This document shows positions 1 to 6,153 of a stretch of DNA of 8,360 bases, piece after piece. A program made the position numbers and the translations under genes. Source of the DNA: Flavobacteriales bacterium. Lineage in GTDB: Bacteria > Bacteroidota > Bacteroidia > Flavobacteriales_D > Parvicellaceae. Numbering within the stretch: position 1 is the stretch's first letter; each line of letters begins with the position of its first letter. The stretch lies in assembly GCA_015488785.1 (NCBI GenBank), contig WFNC01000544.1, positions 1 to 8,360 of the forward strand, in the 5' to 3' direction. The notes under the pieces are model-generated. The model ran no database searches, was not told where the DNA came from, and saw only the letters and a list, made by a program, of their open reading frames with translations.

Positions 1-2
1 GC

Positions 3-407
3 AATGACTTAACTATTATTAATGGGTTTCAGAATATGATTTACCTCGCTTTGTTTGGTGGTAATATTGAAGAATCAACAAAGGTATATGAGCCGACAGA
101 ACAGCGTTTAGATTGGTGGAGCAACAACACTTTTGATTTTGATAATAAAGCCGTGCAAATGAACTCTAGGCTAGAGCGAGAGTTAAATAGAATTGTGTTA
201 AATAGTTCAGGACGTTCTAAAATTGAACAGATTGTAAACCAAGATTTAAAATTCATGAAAGCATTTGCGAAAGTAGATGTAACCGTAGCAATAACAGACG
301 TTGATAGGTTAGAGATTTTAATAAAAGTAAAAGAGCCAACTAAATTAAATGCAAATGAGTATGTTTTCCTTTGGGATTCAACAAATAAAGAAATAACAAT
401 TAAATGA
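3..407 (+). CDS. Mu gp46-like baseplate protein (5' partial)
   Basis: This is probably a baseplate wedge component of a contractile tail, of the Mu gp46 family. The first ATG in frame is at 36, but the frame is open back to the window edge. The upstream codons read NDLTIINGFQN, which looks like the usual family N-terminus (a short strand, then a segment leading into a hydrophobic helix). The true start is therefore probably outside the window. Counting from the ATG at 36, the hydrophobic stretch IYLALF is followed by the family's Arg-x-x-Trp-Trp-like element as RLDWW (residues 24-28). Next comes a helical region with SRLERELNRI, and a C-terminal strand pair (VDVTVAITDVDRLEILIKV). It overlaps the baseplate J gene by ATGA, the position gp46 holds before gp47 in Mu. 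A T4 gp25-like protein is the main alternative; the WW element favours gp46. Confidence 0.75.
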   Translation, partial: NDLTIINGFQNMIYLALFGGNIEESTKVYEPTEQRLDWWSNNTFDFDNKAVQMNSRLERELNRIVLNSSGRSKIEQIVNQDLKFMKAFAKVDVTVAITDVDRLEILIKVKEPTKLNANEYVFLWDSTNKEITIK

Positions 408-1558
408 TAACTATACCTACATTAGCACAGTTACGTGCAGATATTATCTCTAAAATTGAGAGCGAATACGCTATTACCTTACCTAGTTATGGTAAGAACT
501 TCTTACGTGTATTAGCAGGTGTTCAAGCTGGTATGTTGTGGCTCTATTACAAGTACTTAGCTACAATTCAAAAGAATATATTACCTGATACGGCTGACCC
601 TGAGGAAATGGGGGGGACATTAGACAGATTTGGTAGAATTAAATTAGGGCGTAATAGATACCCTGCTAAATCAGGAAGTTATACCGTCCAAGTTAACGGA
701 GTATTTGGATCCGTTATACCTGCCTCAACCACTTTTAAAAGCGATGATAATTCATTAAACGCAGGTAGGTTGTTTATTCTCGATGTTGCTTACTCTATTG
801 CCGTAGGAACTAATACAATTACATTGAGGGCTTTAGATAGCGGAACTAACGCTAAATTATCTATTGGAGACACATTGACAATTACAAGTCCACTTGCAGG
901 GATTAATTCAGATGCATTAGTTACAGTAGAATTGATAGAGCCAAAAGAATCTGAAACAGTAGAAGATTACAGAAGGAAAATAATAGAAAGTTACAGGCTT
1001 GAAGTTCAGGGAGGAGCAGGAGCAGATTACAGGCTATGGGCTTACGACGTTCAAGGAGTTAAAAATTCCTATCCATTCGCAGGAGGTGTAACGAATAGTG
1101 TTAACTTATATATTGAATCAACGATTGCAAGTTCAACAGATGGAAAAGGCACGCCAAGTGCTATAACACTTCAAGATGTTAAAGATGCTATCGAATTACC
1201 TACTTTAACACGACCGAGCAGAAAACCCTTAACCGTTGATGTTAATTACATAGCTACAACCCCTTTAGATGTTAAAGTGAAAATTAATAATTTCGTCGGA
1301 AGTGTAGCTGATAAATTGTTGATAGACAATGCGATTGAGAGTTATTTAAAAAGCCTTAGACCTTTTGTAGCAAGTATTGACGTTTTAAGCGAAAAAAACG
1401 ATGTTTTAAATAATAATTCAATAATTTCTATAATACTTCAATCTGTGCCGACCGTTACATTTACAAGTGTAGATTTGATTGTTAATGCGGTGGCGGTGTC
1501 TAATTATACTTTTACAAATGGGGATATTCCTTACTTAATGCCTATTAATTATGCTTGA
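404..1558 (+). CDS. Baseplate J / Mu gp47-like protein
   Basis: This is a baseplate wedge protein (baseplate J, Mu gp47 family) that helps form the ring joining the hub to the fibres at the tail tip. The 384-residue length is usual for the family. The N-terminal helical part (residues about 5-60) ends in PDTADPEEMGG-TLDRFG, matching the typical segment in which a polar loop precedes 'L.R.G..'. A beta-rich central part follows, with the characteristic PAGT-like strand (VIPASTTFKS, about 104-113). The core motif is ESETVEDYRRKI, then GGAGADYRLWAYDVQGV (about 203-219), close to the family's 'GG...DY..WA..V.GV'. Its start overlaps gp46 by ATGA, and its stop lies inside the next gene (8-nt overlap). 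A run of seven G at 610-616 falls in the coding frame as Met-Gly-Gly, which is unusual in such A+T-rich DNA. Confidence 0.95.
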   Translation: MITIPTLAQLRADIISKIESEYAITLPSYGKNFLRVLAGVQAGMLWLYYKYLATIQKNILPDTADPEEMGGTLDRFGRIKLGRNRYPAKSGSYTVQVNGVFGSVIPASTTFKSDDNSLNAGRLFILDVAYSIAVGTNTITLRALDSGTNAKLSIGDTLTITSPLAGINSDALVTVELIEPKESETVEDYRRKIIESYRLEVQGGAGADYRLWAYDVQGVKNSYPFAGGVTNSVNLYIESTIASSTDGKGTPSAITLQDVKDAIELPTLTRPSRKPLTVDVNYIATTPLDVKVKINNFVGSVADKLLIDNAIESYLKSLRPFVASIDVLSEKNDVLNNNSIISIILQSVPTVTFTSVDLIVNAVAVSNYTFTNGDIPYLMPINYA

Positions 1559-2225
1559 TTTAGCTAAACAACTATTCCCAACAGGCACGGCTAATTCTAT
1601 TCCTGTTGGTGGAATTAAAGAAAAATTACTGATAGCTTTAGGTTACTCGCAAGAACAAGCGGTAAAAGATGCTGACAATATAATCAATTCAATGTTACCT
1701 GATAACAATGATTTTACTTCAAGCGATGCTTTTAGATTAGAGCAGGTGTTAGGAATGATAACTAATAATTTAATTAGTTTAAGCGATAGAAAATCAGCTA
1801 TAATTAGAAAGCTTAACCACCCTAGCGATATAACGGCTAGACAAAGTTATGATTTCTTGCAAAAGAGTTTGCATTTAGCAGGATTTACAGATATTTATGT
1901 TTATGAAACTAATTTAGATATAGATAGTATTCTAGCTATTTCAGGAGCAACTTCTGACAGTTTAGAATTTGGGGATTTTGAATTTGGAGAAAACATTGAA
2001 TGGGGGCAAACAGTTTATGATAATAAGATTGTAAATAGCTTATACTCAGCGAAAGATAGAGATTTTGCCGAAGATAGCCAAAATAGAAATACATTCGTAA
2101 TAGGTGGAGCTACCTTGGGAAGTTTTGGAACAGTTGACCAGAATAGAGAATTAGATTTAAGACAATTAATATTGAAAATTAAGCCAATTCAAACAGTTGG
2201 TTATTTATTACTGAATTACGTATGA
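1551..2225 (+). CDS. Mu gp48-like (DUF2313/YmfQ-type) tail protein
   Basis: This tail protein sits between baseplate J and the fibre. In Mu, gp48 lies in the same place and links wedge to fibre. The family pattern is visible. It starts with LAKQLFPTG (the family has a Leu-Leu-Pro-Pro-Gly-type start) and continues with SMLPDNNDFTSSDAFRLEQVLGM (about 47-69), corresponding to 'L.P......LpdWEr.LGL'. Then come SLSDRKSAIIRKL (about 76-88) and a C-terminal GFTDIYVYE (111-119). The 224-residue length fits. Residues about 133-173 carry a Phe/Gly/Glu-rich stretch (FGDFEFGENIEWG) that may be a lineage-specific insertion or fibre contact. It overlaps the previous gene by 8 nt and the next by ATGA, so translation is probably coupled. 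Confidence 0.85.
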   Translation: MLDLAKQLFPTGTANSIPVGGIKEKLLIALGYSQEQAVKDADNIINSMLPDNNDFTSSDAFRLEQVLGMITNNLISLSDRKSAIIRKLNHPSDITARQSYDFLQKSLHLAGFTDIYVYETNLDIDSILAISGATSDSLEFGDFEFGENIEWGQTVYDNKIVNSLYSAKDRDFAEDSQNRNTFVIGGATLGSFGTVDQNRELDLRQLILKIKPIQTVGYLLLNYV

Positions 2226-2800
2226 TATTATTAAAGAATAAACAAAACACAAATGGAGTGTCCGCTCAATATCCTTATGGGGACATGAGGGATAAAACAG
2301 CAGGACAGAATGGAACGAAAGCAGACAGTTTATTTATGAACGATATGGTTCAGTTTTTCGAAAAGATGTTTGCTGAAAGTGGTGTAACTCCGAATAATTT
2401 ACCTGACGATGCTACTAATGGATTTCAGCTATATGAAGCTGTTAAAAGAGTGGCTAAAGGATATAAAGTGTATAGCGCAACGTATAGTTATCAAGGAAGT
2501 CCAGATAGGTTAGAAGTTAATGTTTTACATCAGGATGATTTAGGTATTGGAAATATAACATTAGCTAAACTAACTAACGGTTATTATCAATTTAATTTCG
2601 GTTCTGTTCATCCTTTAAATGGTCCTGTTAGTGTTATTGGAAATTGGAGGTGCGAAAATGGATTCGCTGTATGGTCTTCTATTGACCATAGTAGTCCTAC
2701 CAATTATGACTTAGTCGTTAGGACATCTATATTAGGTAGTAGTGAATCAACAGTTAGTATTGGTGATGTTTTTATTGAAGTACGATTTTATGATGTTTAA
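2222..2800 (+). CDS. Short tail fibre / receptor-binding protein candidate
   Basis: This is a probable tail fibre or receptor-binding protein, judged by position right after the gp48-like gene and by its architecture. Residues about 15-80 form a baseplate-attachment-type region with YPYGDMRDKTAG, a helix FMNDMVQFFEKMF and LPDDATNGFQLYEAV. This layout is familiar from tail proteins of Bacteroidetes phages (recalled, not searched). Residues about 81-192 form a beta-rich domain beginning YKVYSATYS and ending FIEVRFYDV, which is presumably the distal part. At 192 residues it is short for a fibre; no collagen-like repeats and no fibre-assembly chaperone gene are seen. The C-terminal domain resembles that of the lipoprotein encoded next, notably the 'Y.VYSA' start and 'IE(V/I)R.Y' end. 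It overlaps the gp48-like gene by ATGA. Receptor binding is inferred, not shown. Confidence 0.72.
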   Translation: MILLKNKQNTNGVSAQYPYGDMRDKTAGQNGTKADSLFMNDMVQFFEKMFAESGVTPNNLPDDATNGFQLYEAVKRVAKGYKVYSATYSYQGSPDRLEVNVLHQDDLGIGNITLAKLTNGYYQFNFGSVHPLNGPVSVIGNWRCENGFAVWSSIDHSSPTNYDLVVRTSILGSSESTVSIGDVFIEVRFYDV

Positions 2801-2811
2801 ATTTAATATGT

Positions 2812-2856
2812 ATGAAGAAGTTAATGTTTTTATTTTTTATTCTTTTTTTTTCGTGT
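2812..2856 (+). other. Lipoprotein signal peptide and lipobox
   Basis: Codons 1-15 of the lipoprotein gene. The n-region is MKK, the h-region is rich in Phe, Leu and Ile, and the lipobox is FFS before Cys15 (codon TGT at 2854-2856). Signal peptidase II would cut before this Cys. The next four residues are Lys-Lys-Glu-Glu. Confidence 0.88.
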
Positions 2857-3192
2857 AAAAAAGAAGAGGTTAATTTAATTGATGAAGTTGAAGAAACTTG
2901 CGATTACGTCGTTTACTCAGCACTTATATCTCAGTATGGGAATAACAACCCAACTGTTATTGTGTTAGAGAATAGTTTAGGTGATATAACTTGGACTAGA
3001 TCTTCTATTGGTTTATATAATGGAGAAATTGACAGTGTATTCATAGGTGGTAAAACGTGGGTTCATTCAGAAACAGGTTTTATAAGTCACGTTAATTACA
3101 ATTTCGTAAGATTGAAAACTTACAGTGTAAATGACACTCCTTCAGATGGAGAATTATTTAATACTCCAATAGAAATAAGGGTGTATAACTAA
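2812..3192 (+). CDS. Phage-encoded lipoprotein with fibre-like C-terminal domain
   Basis: A small lipoprotein of 126 residues. The N-terminus is a classic signal peptide: MKK, a Phe/Leu/Ile core, then the lipobox LFFS-C with Cys15 as the lipidated residue. Cys15 is followed by Lys-Lys-Glu-Glu, resembling the Bacteroidetes lipoprotein export signal (Lys then two acidic residues) that sends lipoproteins to the outer surface; surface display is inferred. After an acidic linker, residues about 32-126 form a beta-rich domain. It starts YVVYSA, contains VIVLENSLGDI and ends IEIRVYN, which lines up by eye with residues 81-192 of the preceding fibre. The start at 2812 is chosen because it gives the signal peptide; the ATG at 2808 is in another frame and stops early. 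An 11-nt gap precedes it, and its stop overlaps the next start (TAATG). A tract of nine T lies just before the lipobox Cys codon. Lysogenic conversion or superinfection exclusion is a hypothesis. An o-spanin is less likely, because no partner inner-membrane spanin gene is seen. Confidence 0.88.
   Translation: MKKLMFLFFILFFSCKKEEVNLIDEVEETCDYVVYSALISQYGNNNPTVIVLENSLGDITWTRSSIGLYNGEIDSVFIGGKTWVHSETGFISHVNYNFVRLKTYSVNDTPSDGELFNTPIEIRVYN
2843..2851 (+). repeat. Nine-T homopolymer in lipoprotein signal sequence
   Basis: Nine consecutive T (part of the codons Leu-Phe-Phe-Ser) immediately before the lipobox Cys codon; six A follow shortly after at the Cys-Lys-Lys codons. Gain of one T would bring a TAA into frame within two codons after the tract. 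Loss of one T would lead to a TAA about eight codons later. The tract is thus a possible slippage switch, although A+T-rich phage DNA carries such runs by chance. Confidence 0.85.
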
Positions 3193-3908
3193 TGAGCTTT
3201 AATTTCGACATAGATAGCGACGATTTCGTAAAATTTACGAATAAATTAGAAAAGATACATCAATCTGCTCTTCCAAATGCTATTCGTGGGACTTTAAATT
3301 CTTTAGCTTTTGACGTGAAGTCAAGGACAATGCCGTATAGTGCTAAGAAGAATTTCGTAAACAGAAAAAAGAACTTCTTTAAAGCTAATTCAAAGGTTGT
3401 AAAAGCTAAAGGTTTTGATATTGATAGAATGGAATCGACAATTGGTTTTCTTGCTTCTAACCAATCGAAAAACAATAAAGCCGTACAAGAATTAGAGCAA
3501 CAAGAGTTTGGAGGTAAGATAAAAGATAGAGGTTTAATACCATTGCAAGGAGCTAGAATTACAAAGAATAGAAATAGAATGATTTCAAAAAATAATCGCT
3601 TAAGTTCTTCTCAATTAAAGCGATTAAAGAAAACAGGAAAAACAGGATTTGTAAAAGAAGTTATGAAGGTTGGTGTAAAAGGATTTGTTCGAACTGAAAA
3701 GTCTATACTAAAAGTAACTTCAATTAAGAAATCAAAGAAAGGTTTAGAATTCGGATTTAATAGAATTTACATGATTAATAAATCAAAAGTCGTGAAAATA
3801 GAGAAAACTAATTTCATGAGGGAAGCAGGAGAAAGAAGTATAAAGAAAGCAGGGTATTTTTATAGAAAAAAAGCCGAAAGACAATTTGAAAGAGCATTAA
3901 GAATATGA
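3192..3908 (+). CDS. Lambda gpZ-like minor tail / tail-completion protein
   Basis: Probably a minor tail or tail-terminator-associated protein resembling lambda gpZ, which acts at the head-proximal end of the tail. Visible features are an N-terminal helix (DDFVKFTNKLEKI), then ALPNAIRGTLNSLAFDVKSR (about 26-45), matching the family's 'vP.A...alN..a...'. A basic segment with KKNFVNRKKNFFKAN follows, then QEFGGKI...GLIPLQGAR (about 104-122), a pattern seen in this group. The C-terminal half is very rich in Lys and Arg and ends in a basic helix. The 238 residues are somewhat more than the roughly 190 of lambda gpZ. It starts by TAATG overlap with the lipoprotein stop and ends in ATGA overlap with the next gene. 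A HK97 gp10-like neck protein is the main alternative. Finding it between a fibre/lipoprotein pair and the hub genes is an unusual place for such a gene. Confidence 0.6.
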   Translation: MSFNFDIDSDDFVKFTNKLEKIHQSALPNAIRGTLNSLAFDVKSRTMPYSAKKNFVNRKKNFFKANSKVVKAKGFDIDRMESTIGFLASNQSKNNKAVQELEQQEFGGKIKDRGLIPLQGARITKNRNRMISKNNRLSSSQLKRLKKTGKTGFVKEVMKVGVKGFVRTEKSILKVTSIKKSKKGLEFGFNRIYMINKSKVVKIEKTNFMREAGERSIKKAGYFYRKKAERQFERALRI

Positions 3909-5074
3909 GTTGGAAAGACAATATAAATGACAAGATTAACATCACTACTGGCGACGGTAAGATTTATAACTTAAATTATAAGTTAGCTTCAAGACGTGTT
4001 GACTTTAATGTTTCAGAATTTAACTTTCCAAACATTGACGGAACACTTGTCAATAGGCAAAATATCAAAGGTTACAAGCACGAATTAATACTATTTTTCC
4101 AAGGTAAAAACCACAGGCAAGACTTCTTGGATTTTGAAGAATCCAGCAAAGACAAAAGACGTTGGGAGCTTATACATCCTACTTATGGAGTTGTATTAGC
4201 ACAGCCTATATCATTATTAGATAATCCAACAGGTATAAGTAATACAACTGTAACGATTAGTTTAATTGAAACTATTGAAGATGAATATCCGAACACAACT
4301 CAAAGTCCAATAGACCAACTTAATATTGATATTGAGAACGGAAATGAATCTTTAGTTGATAATTTTACGGCAGAATTAAGTCCAAAAGATACGGCTAAGA
4401 TGGTTAATACTATCAATGAATTATACGATAGTGGAGCTTCAAGCGTTCAAGCAGGAGAAAATAGTTTTAAATATTTAGAACTATTTAATCAATCTAAAAC
4501 ATCTATAAGTAAGTTAGTAGAGTTCTTAGGCTATCCTGCTAAGTTTAATTCAAATATAGGTTATAAATTATCTTTGTTTAAAAATCAATTTAAAAAATTA
4601 AATCGAGTTTTCAATTCGGTAGTTGATAAGCTTACATTTGAGTTGTACGGAAATGCAATCGTAACAGCTATGATTGACACAGCGGTTAATGGAACTTATA
4701 ATAATTCAAATGAGGTTGTAGATGTAATTCAAATAGTCACAACACTATATAATGATTTCATTCTTGAATTAGATAACATTCAAACTTCAAATGGTGCTGA
4801 ATTAGATAGCTTCATACCAAATTATACCTACACGTCTAATTTAAGTCAGTTAATTAATTCTAGTATTAGTCAGTTGTTTTTAATAGCTCTTAGTTCAAAG
4901 CAGGAGCGGAAAGTAATCTTAGATGCTGACAGTAATGTTATGTTACTAACTCACAGATTTTACGGAATAGACAAAAACAATTCTACAATAGAGGATTTTA
5001 TAAATCAAAACAACATAGGAAATAGCGAATTATTAAAAATTAAAAAAGGTCGAGAGGTCATATACTACGTGTAA
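3905..5074 (+). CDS. Mu gp43-like DNA circulation (baseplate) protein
   Basis: Member of the DNA circulation protein N family (Mu gp43/gpN), a baseplate or hub-associated protein that normally follows the tape measure and precedes gp44. The N-terminal domain spans about residues 18-105. It has RRVDFNVSEFNFPNIDGTLVN then YKHELILFFQGKNHRQDFLDF and RRWELIHPTYGVVLA, equivalent to the family's 'GRR...hefP.rd', 'G.d' and 'LvHP.yG'. The extreme C-terminus is also recognisable: LTHRFYGID (about 348-356), an Asn-rich NQNNIGN and LLKIKKGREV correspond to the 'AyrlYgda...RN...HPgF.pg' tail seen in Mu-type members. The middle is helical and Asn/Ser-rich. At 389 residues it is shorter than Mu gp43 (about 490). 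The start is coupled by ATGA, and the stop overlaps the next start (TAATG). No tape-measure gene precedes it. Confidence 0.82.
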   Translation: MSWKDNINDKINITTGDGKIYNLNYKLASRRVDFNVSEFNFPNIDGTLVNRQNIKGYKHELILFFQGKNHRQDFLDFEESSKDKRRWELIHPTYGVVLAQPISLLDNPTGISNTTVTISLIETIEDEYPNTTQSPIDQLNIDIENGNESLVDNFTAELSPKDTAKMVNTINELYDSGASSVQAGENSFKYLELFNQSKTSISKLVEFLGYPAKFNSNIGYKLSLFKNQFKKLNRVFNSVVDKLTFELYGNAIVTAMIDTAVNGTYNNSNEVVDVIQIVTTLYNDFILELDNIQTSNGAELDSFIPNYTYTSNLSQLINSSISQLFLIALSSKQERKVILDADSNVMLLTHRFYGIDKNNSTIEDFINQNNIGNSELLKIKKGREVIYYV

Positions 5075-6153
5075 TGGAGGGATTGAGTTTAAAAATAAAC
5101 GACAGGTTTAGGAACAGAACGGTTAGGCACTTTAATAACGTTAGAATTAACTTGCGATACAACTCGATAGGTTCAACTTTTGGCGTTAGTTTTTTGTTTA
5201 ATCCAAATAATCCAGAGCATAAAGAATTGGCTTGTGTTAGTCACTTTCACGAAGCGCAACTATTTTACAATGATGAGTTAATTATAACAGGAATTATCAC
5301 AACTCAAAAGTATTCCGCAAGTTCAGTTGTATCAATGGTTAGTTTAGGGGGGTATTCAAAAACAGGTGTCTTAGAAGATTGCCAAATTCCTACGTCATTA
5401 TATCCGTTACAATTTGACAATTTATCACTAAAAGAAATTGCAAGAAAATTAATCAAACCGTTTAAATTGAAAATGGTAATTGATGATGCGGTAAGCGGAA
5501 AAATGAGTAAGAATTTCAAAACTTCGACTTCAAGTTCAAGGTCTACAATTAAAGATTATTTGTCAAATTTAGCTAGCCAAAAGAACATTATAATTTCTCA
5601 CGACAACAAAGGAAACCTACTATTTACAGAAAGCAAAACAAAAAAAGAGCCGATACTTTATTTCGATTTGACAAAAGAAACTCCAAAAGGTACTAAATTC
5701 GATATGTCATTCAATGGTCAAGGTATGCATTCACATATTACTTTGCAAAAACAAGCTGATATTGATGGGGGTAATGCAGGAGAATATACAATTAGAAATC
5801 CTTATGTTATAGGGGGGTATTATCGACCTAAAGTAAAAAGTCAAACGTCAGGAGATGATAACGACACTAAGTTATCGGCACAAAGAGAATTGTCTAATGA
5901 GTTGAAGAATATGACTTTAACAATTACTTTAGATAGGTGGATTGTTGATGAAAAACTCATTAAACCTAATAATTTAATTTCAATTTTAGCGCCAAATCTT
6001 TATATTTATAAAAAAACAGATTGGTTTATAGAAAGTGTCGAATTTGAGGGTAATACAAAAAAACAGATAGCAATACTTAATTGTGTGTTACCTGAAGTTT
6101 ACAACAACGAAAAACCGATAAGTATTTATCACGGAATAAATGAACACAGTTAA
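5074..6153 (+). CDS. Mu gp44-like baseplate hub protein
   Basis: Baseplate hub protein (Mu gp44/gpP, structurally a T4 gp27-like trimer) that carries the spike. It begins with a short beta-rich domain (LSLKINDRF...NVRINLRYN), then NDELIITGIITTQKYSAS (about 66-83), equivalent to the 'g..v.tG.v.....' strand pair. Next is VVSMVSLGGYSKTGVLEDC (about 85-103), matching the family's 'v.G.S.t.dLvDc' signature. Residues about 115-145 (LSLKEIARKLIKPFKLKMVID) match the typical 'tl.eia..ia.pfgi.v'. A central domain with 'FTESKTK' strands and a C-terminal beta domain (DRWIVDEKLIKPNNLISILAP...WFIESVEFEG) complete the fold. The 359 residues are normal for the family. Two G6 tracts (5347-5352 and 5812-5817) each encode Gly-Gly-Tyr. 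It overlaps the spike gene by 14 nt. Confidence 0.86.
   Translation: MEGLSLKINDRFRNRTVRHFNNVRINLRYNSIGSTFGVSFLFNPNNPEHKELACVSHFHEAQLFYNDELIITGIITTQKYSASSVVSMVSLGGYSKTGVLEDCQIPTSLYPLQFDNLSLKEIARKLIKPFKLKMVIDDAVSGKMSKNFKTSTSSSRSTIKDYLSNLASQKNIIISHDNKGNLLFTESKTKKEPILYFDLTKETPKGTKFDMSFNGQGMHSHITLQKQADIDGGNAGEYTIRNPYVIGGYYRPKVKSQTSGDDNDTKLSAQRELSNELKNMTLTITLDRWIVDEKLIKPNNLISILAPNLYIYKKTDWFIESVEFEGNTKKQIAILNCVLPEVYNNEKPISIYHGINEHS

Noticed and set aside
36..38. ATG at 36 as the true start of the first gene
   Set aside because: The frame is open to the window edge and the upstream codons resemble the gp46 family N-terminus, so the gene most likely starts outside the window.
2670..2690. 7-bp stem with 7-base loop (tatggtc / gaccata) near the end of the fibre gene
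   Set aside because: Considered as a terminator or attenuator before the lipoprotein, but no T run follows and stems of this size are expected several times by chance.
2808..2810. Alternative ATG four bases before the lipoprotein start
   Set aside because: It is in a different frame, gives a short Phe-rich peptide and stops at about 2880; the start at 2812 gives a proper lipoprotein signal.
2812..3192. Lipoprotein as an outer-membrane spanin for lysis
   Set aside because: No inner-membrane spanin, holin or endolysin gene is nearby, and the beta-rich, fibre-like domain is unlike the short Pro-rich or helical o-spanins.
3225..3241. Perfect 8-bp inverted repeat with a 1-base centre (ttcgtaaa...tttacgaa) early in the gpZ-like gene
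   Set aside because: It could be an operator, but a palindrome of this size is not unlikely by chance in 8 kb of A+T-rich DNA. It lies inside a coding region with no promoter seen.
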